Source: Eggerthellaceae bacterium
GTDB taxonomy: Bacteria > Actinomycetota > Coriobacteriia > Coriobacteriales > Eggerthellaceae
DNA length: 42,961 nt
Direction: 5' to 3'
NCBI GenBank assembly: GCA_009782615.1
Contig: WRIS01000010.1
Location: 1 to 42,961 of the forward strand
The number at the start of each line of letters is the position of its first letter. Within the stretch, counting starts at the first letter, position 1. The notes under the pieces are model-generated. The model did no database searches and was not told the origin of the DNA. It saw nothing but the letters and a program-made list of their open reading frames with translations. Positions 7,110-15,322 of the stretch are shown here, in pieces. Made by a program: the position numbers and the translations under genes.

Positions 7110-8318
7110 ATGTCCTATTTAACACTAAAAAAAGCCTTTCACAAGCAAGATGTGGATGCTGGCGCATTATACCTGGAGCGGTTTTCTAGCGCCAAGGCTG
7201 TTCATCTTAACTTTGATATTAAGGGCAATCAAGCGTTTCTTTACATGGAAGATGAGCTTTATACAAAAATGCTTCAAATTACCAAAGCAGATAAGGAAAT
7301 ACTTGAACTGACTCAGCAACTGCCAGGACGCGCCATTCAACAATACACTGAGCGCACGTTAATAGACGAAATCGTACTAACAAATGAGATAGAAGGCGTT
7401 AACAGTTCAAGGAGAGAAATTGGCAGCATACTACGTAATTTAGAAAAGCAGGACAAGAAAAAACGTTTCGTTGGCCTCGTCAATAAATATAATATGCTTC
7501 TTCAAAGAGAAGAAGTGCAAATCGATACCTTGGAGGACATTAGAGCTCTCTACGACGACTTGGTTTTGTTTGAGGTGGTCTCTGACAATCAGAACAACGC
7601 ACCAGACGGCAAACTTTTTAGGACAGAGTCGGTAAGCGTTTATAGCCCTGCAGGTGAGGAGATACATAGAGGAGTGCTTCCAGAGCAGAGAATTGAAGAC
7701 CAGCTTTCTACGGCGCTAGATTTTCTTAAAAAGGAAAGTGTTGAGCTCCCAATAAAAGCTGCAGTTTTCCATTATCTTTTTGGATACATTCACCCATTCT
7801 ACGATGGCAACGGCCGTCTAAATCGTTTCATCAGCAGCGCTTTATTGCTTAGAGAGTATGAACCACTTGTTGGGCTCAGGTTATCTTATGCAATTACGCA
7901 ATCTATTGAAAGGTACTACAAAGGATTCAATGTTTGTAATGAGGTCTTGAATAAAGGAGACATTACCCCCTTTGTCCTCATGTTCCTTGACGTTGTTTAT
8001 CAAGCGGTCGCCGATATCATCGCTGTCCTAAAAGAAAAAGGAGAGCTGCTCGAAATAAACCGTGATCAATTGAAAAACGTTGGGGTTCTTGCTGAAGACA
8101 AAGATCTATTTGAGCTTGCCTATATTCTCTTACAGGCACGGATGTTTTCGGGCGATGGCATCTCAATCCATGAGCTCATGAAGGTCTTTGGGGTAACTAG
8201 GCCAACTATCATGAAGCGTCTGAGCCACATAGCCCAGTTAGACCTTTTAGAAAGAGAAAAGGTGGGTAGAGAAGTTCACTATCAACTCAATATAGAAGCT
8301 CTCCAAAGTACAGTATGA
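7110..8318 (+). CDS. Fic-domain protein with inhibitory helix and C-terminal winged helix
   Basis: 402 residues. The Fic core motif 'HPFYDGNGRL' starts at His228 and is complete, so AMP-transfer or related nucleotidyl transfer to protein hydroxyls is expected. Upstream, 'TNEIEG' (residues 91-96) fits the S/TxxxEG inhibitory helix of class II Fic proteins, whose Glu blocks ATP binding until released. The last 70 residues ('GISIHELMKVFGVTRPTIMKRL') form a winged helix-turn-helix likely to bind its own promoter. Proteins of this layout are widespread self-contained Fic regulators or toxins and need no separate antitoxin. The ribosome site (GCGAAAGAA) is weak. The gene is more AT-rich than the chromosomal genes downstream, so acquisition with or next to the element is likely. 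Confidence 0.85.
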   Translation: MSYLTLKKAFHKQDVDAGALYLERFSSAKAVHLNFDIKGNQAFLYMEDELYTKMLQITKADKEILELTQQLPGRAIQQYTERTLIDEIVLTNEIEGVNSSRREIGSILRNLEKQDKKKRFVGLVNKYNMLLQREEVQIDTLEDIRALYDDLVLFEVVSDNQNNAPDGKLFRTESVSVYSPAGEEIHRGVLPEQRIEDQLSTALDFLKKESVELPIKAAVFHYLFGYIHPFYDGNGRLNRFISSALLLREYEPLVGLRLSYAITQSIERYYKGFNVCNEVLNKGDITPFVLMFLDVVYQAVADIIAVLKEKGELLEINRDQLKNVGVLAEDKDLFELAYILLQARMFSGDGISIHELMKVFGVTRPTIMKRLSHIAQLDLLEREKVGREVHYQLNIEALQSTV

Positions 8319-8479
8319 TTGCGTCGACCTAGTAAGAGGAAGCGAAAGAATTCTGGTCTACAGAAGCCAAGAGTTACAACGCTAAAGAAAAGTGTTTCTT
8401 TTTCGACACCTGCCCTTTGTTCACGAGTCCAACTCGATGAGTAAGCGAACGCCCAAGAAAGCAGCGCGCGCAGAACAAA

Positions 8480-8965
8480 CTAGCTGAATTCCTTACCGCC
8501 TACCCGCAAAAAGCCTCCGCGATGCTTGCCGACAGGGTCGTGATGCGTCCAGTGTATGACGCCGCCTTCCTCATTGAACTCATACACGCCCGCAAAATCC
8601 ACCGTATCCCCCACAGCCAAAGGTTTAACACGGGGTGCAATATCGATATTGTGTGCTACAAGCAAGGTCTGTCCCGAAGCAAGCCGCAGGATGAAACGCT
8701 GATGCTGATCGCCTTCTGTATCATCGCTTAAAATGCGCTCGACAACACCCGTACCCGTAACATAGGTGTTGTCTTGTTGGGCTTCGAACAGCCGAGCCAA
8801 TTCCGCGTCTGTAGAACCAAGACCAAACGCTTCAGCACCAGCGGTTGCTTCGCTCGAAACAGCGTTGCCCCCTGTGCCTTGCCCCTGTCCTGCAAGTGCC
8901 CAGCCCAAGAGAAACGCCACAACAAGAGCGGCAATTATTATTATTGTAATACGTGATATCTTCAT
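8480..8965 (-). CDS. DUF3465-family membrane-anchored protein
   Basis: 161 residues. An N-terminal hydrophobic helix ('ITIIIIAALVVAFLLGWALA') is a signal anchor. The C-terminal 110 residues match the DUF3465 pattern: 'HQRFILRLASGQTLLVAHNI', then 'GVIHWTHHDPVGKHRGGFL'. The conserved HWTHHDP motif suggests a metal- or phosphodiester-binding site, but no function is established for the family. The start is the ATG at 8965 directly before the anchor; the frame extends upstream without a sensible N-terminus. No clear Shine-Dalgarno sequence is visible. It is a single gene, divergent from the lipoprotein gene. Confidence 0.75.
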   Translation of the reverse strand: MKISRITIIIIAALVVAFLLGWALAGQGQGTGGNAVSSEATAGAEAFGLGSTDAELARLFEAQQDNTYVTGTGVVERILSDDTEGDQHQRFILRLASGQTLLVAHNIDIAPRVKPLAVGDTVDFAGVYEFNEEGGVIHWTHHDPVGKHRGGFLRVGGKEFS

Positions 8966-9087
8966 GAAGGCAGTATAGCACCTCGCATACTGAACGTCGG
9001 CGAAGAATGCAAGCTCGTGTCGCCATAGAACACACCGCCACAATTCAGTCTGGCAGGCTACGAATGCTGGCATGCGAATATGAGGTG

Positions 9088-9093
9088 TATAAT
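9088..9093 (+). promoter_or_regulatory. -10 box upstream of the lipoprotein gene
   Basis: TATAAT, preceded by GTG, lies about 76 bases before the lipoprotein ATG. The -35 region is not obvious. Confidence 0.35.
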
Positions 9094-9169
9094 GAAAAAT
9101 GCTTATTGCTCCCCTGCAAGCAAGGGAACACCTCGAAGCCTTAACAGCCACATAACAGATAGGTGAAAA

Positions 9170-9667
9170 ATGAAGCGCTTAATTGTCCTCCTTGTTTGTT
9201 TTAGTCTAGCTGTTTCGCTGAGCGGCTGCAGAAACATTGACGACAATAACCAAACATCTGATAATCTCAGCACCACAAAATACAACGAAACCACGAATAA
9301 ATACTACGAAGAAACCGACAACGGATACAAGGCTACGTACTACGAAAAAGACGAAATAACCCCCACGGCAGTTGCAGAGTGGCTGTCTCAATGCAGCTCA
9401 GGTGAGTATTATCATGAATACATCTATACCGACCCCGAATCATGGGATTTGTTTATATACTATTCTCCCGATAAAGACGAATTCAATTTCGAAGACTTCA
9501 AGTTCTCCGTTACTGATTCAGTGGTAAAAATCTACGCAACTACCAACAGCTCAACTCAAGACGCTAAAAAAGACTATCTACTTATCAGGATTCAGGCTCC
9601 GCAAAGAGGGCCTTGGCCCTCAGCATCGAAATTGTTCGTTGACGACATTTCGATAACACAAACCTGA
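9170..9667 (+). CDS. Small lipoprotein of unknown function
   Basis: 165 residues. A classic lipoprotein signal peptide (MKRLIVLLVCFSLAVSLSGC) ends at a lipobox Cys20. The mature part begins with a low-complexity N/T/D-rich linker and continues with a tyrosine-rich acidic region ('ATYYEKDEITPTAVAEWL') and a mixed C-terminal domain. I recognise no domain. It has no adjacent gene on the same strand within 100 bases. The signal sequence makes the outer membrane-face location firm; function is open. Confidence 0.7.
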   Translation: MKRLIVLLVCFSLAVSLSGCRNIDDNNQTSDNLSTTKYNETTNKYYEETDNGYKATYYEKDEITPTAVAEWLSQCSSGEYYHEYIYTDPESWDLFIYYSPDKDEFNFEDFKFSVTDSVVKIYATTNSSTQDAKKDYLLIRIQAPQRGPWPSASKLFVDDISITQT

Positions 9668-9769
9668 TGCATTTGTGATACTCTCTTCTTGTCCACATGA
9701 ACATGGTCTTGCCGTCGTATCGGGGTGAATCGGCGCAAAATCAACAACAAGCAAGAAGGGGGTTTAGCA

Positions 9770-10381
9770 ATGGACAACTCTTATGGCAGGGCACAATTGG
9801 TTGGCTATTCGTCGAAAATCAACGAGGCAGAACTCACCAACAAGCAGAAACAAGAAAGCCGAAACCTGGTTATCGCCGCGCTGGTAGCGCCGCTTATCAT
9901 CGTAGCCGCGTTTCAAATCGCCGCATTTTTCTATACGGAATTTTCGCGGTTGGCATGGTTGATTTTAGGGATTGTCCTCGGCATCATCATCATGATAGCT
10001 TTGCTTGTCCAATCGACGAAACGCAAACACGTCACGAATTTTGAAGGTGAACTCGTCAAGAAACAGGTACGGAAAAAATCGAGTGGCGACCCGCAAACTG
10101 GCATGATAGAAACCTATTACCTTCACTCGCTCATTTTTCGCGATACAAAGGGGAAAACGCAGAAATATTCAGAGCGCTGCGCGACAAAAGAGCCGACCGA
10201 AAACGCGTGGTCTCGTTACTTGCAAATCGGCGACAAAGTGCGCTACCACGCGCAGCAAGATTTTTTCGAAAAGTACGACAAATCAAACGACGCGCTCCTC
10301 CCCTGCGTTGAGTGTCGCACTCTTTTTGATATTGCGCTGAATAACTGCCCTCAATGCAACACGACAGCAATAAAGCCGTAA
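9770..10381 (+). CDS. Two-helix membrane protein with C-terminal zinc ribbon
   Basis: 203 residues. Two adjacent transmembrane helices ('VIAALVAPLIIVAAFQIAAF' and 'LAWLILGIVLGIIIMIALLV') are followed by a soluble region with a beta-rich segment ('KYSERCATKEP') and a C-terminal ribbon 'LPCVECRTLFDIALNNCPQC' with two CxxC pairs. The layout resembles DUF3592-like cytoplasmic sensing domains after a membrane hairpin, but I do not assign a family. ATG 9770 was chosen for its AGAAGGGGG site; an in-frame ATG at 9725 lacks one. A terminator hairpin lies about 100 bases downstream. Confidence 0.65.
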   Translation: MDNSYGRAQLVGYSSKINEAELTNKQKQESRNLVIAALVAPLIIVAAFQIAAFFYTEFSRLAWLILGIVLGIIIMIALLVQSTKRKHVTNFEGELVKKQVRKKSSGDPQTGMIETYYLHSLIFRDTKGKTQKYSERCATKEPTENAWSRYLQIGDKVRYHAQQDFFEKYDKSNDALLPCVECRTLFDIALNNCPQCNTTAIKP

Positions 10382-10482
10382 GCTCCAACGAATAAGTAAT
10401 CAAACAGCCTGCGCAACTGCAGCAAGAAACAAGTACAACCGAACCAACAAGCACCCACGCAGCCCAACTAACACGCACAAAG

Positions 10483-10518
10483 AAACAACCTGGACTCTAT
10501 CAAGAATCCAGGTTGTTT
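10483..10518. terminator. Bidirectional hairpin between convergent genes
   Basis: AAACAACCTGGA (10483-10494) pairs perfectly with TCCAGGTTGTTT (10507-10518). It lies between the zinc-ribbon membrane gene and the convergent heptad-repeat gene. The minus-strand tail continues TTTCTTTG, so it probably serves the minus-strand gene best. Confidence 0.65.
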
Positions 10519-10552
10519 AATCAGTACGTGAGTGCTTAGTTAGGACAGGTTA

Positions 10553-10587
10553 TCTAATCTAATCTAATCTAATCTAACCTAACCTAA
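10553..10587. repeat. Seven-unit pentanucleotide repeat
   Basis: Five copies of TCTAA followed by two of CCTAA, four bases beyond the stop codon of the minus-strand heptad-repeat gene. Read on the coding strand it is (TTAGG)2(TTAGA)5. It lies between that stop and the shared terminator, so slippage would alter only the 3' untranslated region. Confidence 0.9.
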
Positions 10588-10590
10588 GCC

Positions 10591-12672
10591 TTACAGTCTG
10601 GCAAGGTGATCGCTGTGCGCAAAACCTTCTTTGCCGTCATAGCTTACCTTATACCAAGGGCTGCCCGCTTCTGCAGAACCGATAACCGTCACCGTCGTTC
10701 CACGAGGAAGCAAGTCAATCGCTTCAGCATCAATGCTGGCGCCTGCGCGGATATTCAAGTTTGATGCCGTAGTCCGATATTCGCCTGCTACGCCATCAGG
10801 GTCGACAGATGCTGCTGGCTCTGGTGCAGGAGCAGGTGCTGGAGCGGGTGCAGGCTCAGGTTCAGGTTCAGGTGCAACGGGAGCATTGAAGGTCACGTTG
10901 GGGAAGATTGCCTTGAGCGCTGCTTCATTTTCAAACTGCGGGAACTTCGCCTTGAAAGCATCAAAGGTCACGCCAGGCAAAGCAAGCGTGGTGCCATCAT
11001 AGGTTGCGTCAGGGAACGCTGCCTTTATTTCATTGAAGGACAGCGAAGGTCCGCTAAATTCGATTTCAGGGAATTTCGCCTTTAAGTCCTCTAAGGAAAT
11101 ACCTGGGAACTTCGCGCTGAATTCTTCAAACGTCATCTTGGGAAGCACGATTTTCCCGTCCACTAACTGAGCACCAGGGAATGCCGCTTTAATCGCGTCA
11201 AAGTCCAGACCCTCAATTTGCATCGCAGCAGGATTCAAAGGCTCCAATTCAACGGTTTCGGGCTCTGCGCCAAGTACTTTCATAGCAAGGAAGAGCGCCA
11301 GAGCAATACCTAATGCGATAACAGCAAGCCAGAATACCTTCCAGCCGATTCCCATTTTTTCACTTTCGCCTGATGAACCTTTAACCGAAACATCGCCCTC
11401 GCCCAAGCCAAATTCAACATCGCCGAATTTTGCCTTAAGGGCATCAAGAGAAAGGCCAGGGAACTTAGACGCGAAGGCTGCCAGAGAAAGGCTTGGCAAC
11501 ACCAGTTTGCTACCATCAAAGCTTGCGTCGGGGAACTTAGCTTTAAGAGCTTCAAATTCAAGGCTTGGCGCATTAAGATCAAGTTTAGGTGCCTTGGGCG
11601 CCTTAACCTTAACGTCGGGAGTCTTAACATCCACCGCAGGTGCTTTGATATCCACCGCAGGAGCCTTAACATCCACCGCAGGCGCTTTGATATCCACCGC
11701 AGGAGCCTTAACATCAACTGCAGGGAAAGCAACCGTTGCATCCCCAAGCGTTGCGTTCAATCCTGAAGCATTAATATCAACAGCAGGAGCGTTGACATCA
11801 ACACCAGGTAAGCCAACATTTACACCAGGGGCATTAATGTCGAGTGCAGGGGCGTTCACATCAAACCCAGGAGCATTGACGTCGAAACCAGGAGCGGTCG
11901 CCGCAAATCCTGGGGCGTTCACATCAACGCTGGGCATGCCAACACCAAACTGAGGTGCATTAACGTCGAAACCTGGTGCGGTTGCCGCAAACCCTGGTGC
12001 GTTTACATCGAATCCTGGCGCATTAACGTCGACACCAGGCATCCCAACACCAAACTGAGGAGCGTTTACATCGAAACCAGGCGCATTAACGTCGACACCA
12101 GGGGCGTTAACGTCGAAGCCTGGCGCGTTAACGTCGAAGCCAGGGGCAGTCGCCGCAAAAGCAGGAGCCCCAACAGCTATGCCAGGAGCGCTAACGTTGG
12201 CACCTGATACACCAAATTCGAGATCGGGCAAATCGCCTTCAGACATAGAAAACTCGATGCCGCCAAATTTTTCAATAAGCGCATCAAGGGATAAATAGGG
12301 GAACTTAGATTTGAAATCAGCCAATGACAAACTCGGTAACACCAGTTTGCCACCTTCAAGCCTTGCATCGGGGAAGCGGGCTTTAAGAGCCTCGAATTCC
12401 GGATTAGGCTCGTTGATGTCCAGTTCGGGCAACGTAACATCGCACGTACCCTCAGACATACATATCTTGCAAAAGTGCGGTACGCGAGTTTCAAATGAAT
12501 CAGCAAACGAATACGCTTGCTCACAAGCATTGAATGGTCCGTGCCACTTGCCGTACACGCCGTCTGCATCACCTATTACAATACCTTCTCCTTCATTGCA
12601 ATAGGCACAAGTGCCTCTGTGAATAGAAGCTCTTTCTTTCCTGCTAAAACTCTCAAAAACCCAATATCTCAT
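10591..12672 (-). CDS. Heptad-repeat membrane protein with zinc-ribbon start, FP-rich modules and SH3 end
   Basis: 693 residues. Residues 21-75 hold paired cysteines ('TCAYC', 'FCKICMS') and look like a cytoplasmic zinc-binding domain. A roughly 50-residue module with the pattern FxxLKAKFPDA-DG-LVLPSLSL-F-KFPGLSLDALKAKFG occurs at 92-141, 372-421, 491-540 and, shortened, 545-595. Residues 162-367 are about 28 heptapeptides of APGFDVN/APAVDVK type. One transmembrane helix lies at about 444-467 ('VFWLAVIALGIALALFLAM'). After a Pro/Glu/Ala hinge (600-622) comes a bacterial SH3 domain (629-693, 'SNLNIRAGASIDAE') of the wall-binding type. Without a signal peptide, the heptads and two modules should lie inside the cell, with two modules and the SH3 outside. 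AGAGGAGGTAGG precedes the ATG. I know no characterised relative; a spring, scaffold or wall-linking role is only a guess. Confidence 0.85.
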   Translation of the reverse strand: MRYWVFESFSRKERASIHRGTCAYCNEGEGIVIGDADGVYGKWHGPFNACEQAYSFADSFETRVPHFCKICMSEGTCDVTLPELDINEPNPEFEALKARFPDARLEGGKLVLPSLSLADFKSKFPYLSLDALIEKFGGIEFSMSEGDLPDLEFGVSGANVSAPGIAVGAPAFAATAPGFDVNAPGFDVNAPGVDVNAPGFDVNAPQFGVGMPGVDVNAPGFDVNAPGFAATAPGFDVNAPQFGVGMPSVDVNAPGFAATAPGFDVNAPGFDVNAPALDINAPGVNVGLPGVDVNAPAVDINASGLNATLGDATVAFPAVDVKAPAVDIKAPAVDVKAPAVDIKAPAVDVKTPDVKVKAPKAPKLDLNAPSLEFEALKAKFPDASFDGSKLVLPSLSLAAFASKFPGLSLDALKAKFGDVEFGLGEGDVSVKGSSGESEKMGIGWKVFWLAVIALGIALALFLAMKVLGAEPETVELEPLNPAAMQIEGLDFDAIKAAFPGAQLVDGKIVLPKMTFEEFSAKFPGISLEDLKAKFPEIEFSGPSLSFNEIKAAFPDATYDGTTLALPGVTFDAFKAKFPQFENEAALKAIFPNVTFNAPVAPEPEPEPAPAPAPAPAPEPAASVDPDGVAGEYRTTASNLNIRAGASIDAEAIDLLPRGTTVTVIGSAEAGSPWYKVSYDGKEGFAHSDHLARL
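11572..12189 (-). repeat. About 28 copies of a 21-bp heptapeptide repeat
   Basis: Codes for residues 162-367 of the heptad protein. The N-terminal block is APGFDVN/APGFAAT/APQFGVG-MPGVDVN; the C-terminal block is APAVDVK/APAVDIK repeated five times. Charge changes from acidic (D with N) to mixed (D with K) along the array. Two longer units, APGFAAT-APGFDVN-APQFGVG-MP(G/S)VDVN, are duplicated, so blocks as well as single heptads have been copied. Confidence 0.9.
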
Positions 12673-12966
12673 CCCACCTACCTCCTCTAAGAAACTATAC
12701 GCCCGTGCATAAAAACAGTAGAATGCAAGTTTTTTCCGTTACCGTAATTCTCTACGGAAACCCTCTACCATTGCAGTTTAACAAATACTTCTCTAAAAAT
12801 GAGAGGAAAAACCAGTTATTGGATAGTTTTCAAAATTTTTTGCTATTATTTCGGTGCCATACACCTTTTATGCACAAAAACGCGCCCTTCAGCCACTCAA
12901 TATGTCTCAAATATGGATAGGGAATGTGCACAGGGAATGGAATGTAGAGTTCCCAACGAAATGGAC

Positions 12967-12990
12967 GGGTGGACAGTCCCCTGTCCACCC
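12967..12990. repeat. Perfect 10-bp hairpin GGGTGGACAG/CTGTCCACCC
   Basis: The arms at 12967-12976 and 12981-12990 flank a four-base loop. It is followed by TGTGTCCACCCCCCC. The GTGTCCACC word recurs at about 17650-17680, so this may be a small repeated palindrome (REP type). Confidence 0.6.
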
Positions 12991-13011
12991 AGCTGTGTCC
13001 ACCCCCCCACT

Positions 13012-13058
13012 CGTCTTTGCGAGGAGCGAGTACCGCGAGCAACGAAGCAATCTAGTCG
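13012..13058 (+). repeat. REP-like dispersed repeat, copy A
   Basis: Ends match the two other copies in this window: CGTCTTTGCGAG at the left and CGAAGCAATCTAG at the right, with a GC-rich, partly palindromic centre (GAGGAGCGAG...CGCGAGC). It lies 53 bases past the 3' end of the DUF4097 gene. Confidence 0.7.
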
Positions 13059-13110
13059 TTGAGCTGCAGGTTCGCACTCTTACGTTTTACCTGAATTGCT
13101 GCGCCGCAAC

Positions 13111-14025
13111 TTACCGAGTTTTCACTTTAGCATCCCCGAGCGACAGAGAAATATCAAGCGTGCTTGTAGGGGAAGCATTGCTCACGTCTACGTGAGAACC
13201 CTTCTCTTTCCCATTAATCCGTATCGAACCAAGGTCTACGTCTATGGTGTAACTCAGTTCCTGTTCGCGATTAGTTAGGTCAAACGTAAGAGAACCTAAA
13301 TCGAGCGTTGCTTTCGTGCGCCCCTTCAGTTCACCCGAATACTCAAAACTTCCCAAGCTGTTTTTGACACTCAGATTATTGACAGCGGAATCCTTGAGCT
13401 GAAGACTTCCGCTATCCAAGGAAAAATCAGCCAATTCTGTGACCGTTAAATCTCTCAACGTACAGCTCCCTAAATTCAGGCTTGCATTCATCGTCTGAGC
13501 CGAAAGCGCACTGCCGTTAAAGTCCCCCAAAGCAAGGTTGACCGCCAAGGAATCAGCGTCTAAGTTGCGCATCTCAAGACTCCCCAGACTCAGTTTGATA
13601 TCCACGTTTTCGAAGTTTGTCCCCTTCGGATAGGTGAGCGTGAGACTGTTGCCAGAAGTGTCGAAAAAGCCAACCCCCCACCAACCATGCGCGAGGTTTT
13701 TCCCTTTGATAGTCAAAACGCCGTCGCGCTCATCAACTTCAAAACTTTGAAGAAAGGAATTATATCTGCCCTCAAGCGCAAACGAATCGCCCTCAACTAG
13801 GCGCACTTCGGCAGTGTCAATATTGATGTTGATGCTCGTAAGTTTCGTATAGCTTTCATTGATGCGCACCACATCTTTGCTTTCGCCGTCCATAACAACC
13901 ATACCAGTTCGGGTGAAGGCAACCGAACGCATTCCGCCTAAGCCAAAGCCGATTCCCGCAAACACAACCCCCACGAGAACAACAACTGCAGCAATTACCA
14001 AGAAGTTTTTCATGGTCTTATTCAT
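13111..14025 (-). CDS. DUF4097-family beta-helix envelope protein
   Basis: 304 residues. An N-terminal signal anchor ('FLVIAAVVVLVGVVFAGIGFGLGG') is followed by a chain of short beta-strand repeats ('LSLGSLEMRNLDADSLAVNL', 'LDLGSLTFDL', 'VDLGSIRINGK') typical of DUF4097, thought to fold as a right-handed beta-helix outside the membrane. The ATG overlaps the stop of the DUF1700 gene (ATGA), so it is translated in coupling with it. In many Gram-positive genomes PadR, DUF1700 and DUF4097 genes form such an operon and are linked by genetics to envelope stress or adhesion; the molecular role is unknown. Confidence 0.85.
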   Translation of the reverse strand: MNKTMKNFLVIAAVVVLVGVVFAGIGFGLGGMRSVAFTRTGMVVMDGESKDVVRINESYTKLTSININIDTAEVRLVEGDSFALEGRYNSFLQSFEVDERDGVLTIKGKNLAHGWWGVGFFDTSGNSLTLTYPKGTNFENVDIKLSLGSLEMRNLDADSLAVNLALGDFNGSALSAQTMNASLNLGSCTLRDLTVTELADFSLDSGSLQLKDSAVNNLSVKNSLGSFEYSGELKGRTKATLDLGSLTFDLTNREQELSYTIDVDLGSIRINGKEKGSHVDVSNASPTSTLDISLSLGDAKVKTR

Positions 14026-14819
14026 TGCACTGTCCCCCTTTCTTTTTTCGCCAGTTTTATGCGCAAAGCGTTGAAGAGCTTAGCAATTCCGATGATGCAC
14101 AAGCGTCCCAGCTGCCAAAAAGCGATGCCCAACAAAACCGACAAACCGAAAAGAATCAAACCTGAACCGAAGTAGAACAAGCCCACGGCAAAATTCGTGA
14201 ACAAAAGAATGATGCCCCCAACCACAAGAGCAATGCCAGCGGCAAAAAACGAAACGACCACCGCCGCAAAAGACACCAGTACGGCGAAAAGCGTGGCGAG
14301 GAGCGAAACAATCAGGGCGAAAAGCGTGGCTGCCACAGGCAAACCAACAGGGATTGCCAGTATGGCTAAAACCACCGTCCACACCACACCGATACCACTC
14401 TTTTCAGTTGTTTGCGCCTGCGGTTGCGGCGGTTGCGGCGGCGGTGGCACTTGGGCTCCGCCTTGTTGATAGCCCGCAGGCGGATAGCCTGGTGCTTGGC
14501 GATATTCAGGCACCTGCTGATGGACGCTTGCACCTGCGCCCGCGCCCGCACCCGCGTTTGCACCTACGCCTGCGCCTGCGCCTGCGCCTGCGCCTGCGGC
14601 GGCGGCGCTCTCAGCAATCAAAGGACTCATCGCAATATCAGCCTTAATCTGAGCAGCTAACGTGCGAGGGTTTCCCAAAATGCTGTCGGCGTCAATCTTT
14701 CCCGCCAATTCCGCATCGGAAAGGTATTCCCCATAATAGGAAAGGGCATTTTCCCTGTCCGTGGCGGAAAGTCCCTTGAGCTCTCTTTCCAATTCGACTA
14801 GATACGTTGTTTTGTCCAT
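14022..14819 (-). CDS. DUF1700-family membrane protein with Gly-Ala linker
   Basis: 265 residues. Residues 1-65 are the DUF1700 helical domain ('YLVELERELKGLSATDRENALSYY', then 'ILGNPRTLAAQI'). A low-complexity stretch (about 72-100) of alternating Ala and Gly, encoded by GCAGGC hexanucleotides, and a Pro/Gln-rich linker precede three or four transmembrane helices (about 140-245). It starts in a TAATG overlap with padR and its own stop overlaps DUF4097, so all three are made from one transcript. Its likely job is to carry the cytoplasmic domain to the membrane in partnership with DUF4097. Confidence 0.85.
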   Translation of the reverse strand: MDKTTYLVELERELKGLSATDRENALSYYGEYLSDAELAGKIDADSILGNPRTLAAQIKADIAMSPLIAESAAAAGAGAGAGAGVGANAGAGAGAGASVHQQVPEYRQAPGYPPAGYQQGGAQVPPPPQPPQPQAQTTEKSGIGVVWTVVLAILAIPVGLPVAATLFALIVSLLATLFAVLVSFAAVVVSFFAAGIALVVGGIILLFTNFAVGLFYFGSGLILFGLSVLLGIAFWQLGRLCIIGIAKLFNALRIKLAKKERGTVQ

Positions 14820-15139
14820 TAGACCTCACTCCCAAGAAAGCCATCAAGTCTGCTTCGATACGTCTTCCAATGTTCCTTGAATTCACCGAGTTGAGTTTTG
14901 CCGCTTTCGGTTATCGCATAGTAACGCCGATTGCGCCCCTGATGCGGCAGGTCATAGGTTCTCAAGAAGTCACTGCTTTGAAGCCGCCGAAGTACGGGAT
15001 AAAGCGTTGACTCTGACACCTGAAGACTCTCCCGTAAGTTTTGCGTAATCTCGTAGCCGTAAGTGTCGCCCCGAGAAAGCATCGAAAGAACGCAGGCATC
15101 GAGTAAGCTTGCTGTTATCTGAAAAACCACGCGCTTCAC
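14819..15139 (-). CDS. PadR-family transcriptional regulator
   Basis: 106 residues: a complete PadR winged helix ('LDACVLSMLSRGDTYGYEIT', 'STLYPVLRRLQSSDFLRTY', then the wing 'GRNRRYYAITESGKTQL') and a short C-terminal dimer helix, i.e. the small subfamily-2 type. AGGAGGTGAAGCGC gives a strong ribosome site. An AT-rich palindrome lies 16 bases upstream, and first-gene position in the operon supports autoregulation. PadR proteins usually repress and release on binding a small molecule or a membrane-active drug. Confidence 0.92.
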   Translation of the reverse strand: MKRVVFQITASLLDACVLSMLSRGDTYGYEITQNLRESLQVSESTLYPVLRRLQSSDFLRTYDLPHQGRNRRYYAITESGKTQLGEFKEHWKTYRSRLDGFLGSEV

Positions 15140-15154
15140 CTCCTATTTTTATTC

Positions 15155-15185
15155 CTATAATATTATATAACATATAGTATTATAG
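15155..15185. promoter_or_regulatory. 31-bp palindromic PadR operator overlapping the promoter
   Basis: CTATAATATTATATA (15155-15169) and the inverse of 15171-15185 match at 13 of 15 positions around a central A. On the minus strand TATAAT-like -10 words fall inside it, 16 bases upstream of the padR ATG, so binding would block transcription. The ATAyT/AGTAT core fits published PadR sites. Confidence 0.75.
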
Positions 15186-15322
15186 AACGCAAGATGTTGT
15201 TACGATTCCGTAAGAAAACAAAACGGAAACACGTCGGAAGATGCGCGCTGACCAAACAAGCCGCCAACAAACAGGCTAAACGCGAAATGAAAGCAGGCTC
15301 AAAAACGCGCCTTGGCTCTTGA

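Larger units (their letters stand above)
12673..13110. other. 438-base intergenic region
   Basis: Lies between the heptad gene's start and the 3' end of the DUF4097 gene. The first 250 bases are AT-rich and include the minus-strand AGAGGAGG ribosome site for the heptad gene; the second half holds a GGGTGGACAG hairpin, a C7 tract and a REP-like repeat. I see no gene here. Confidence 0.6.
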
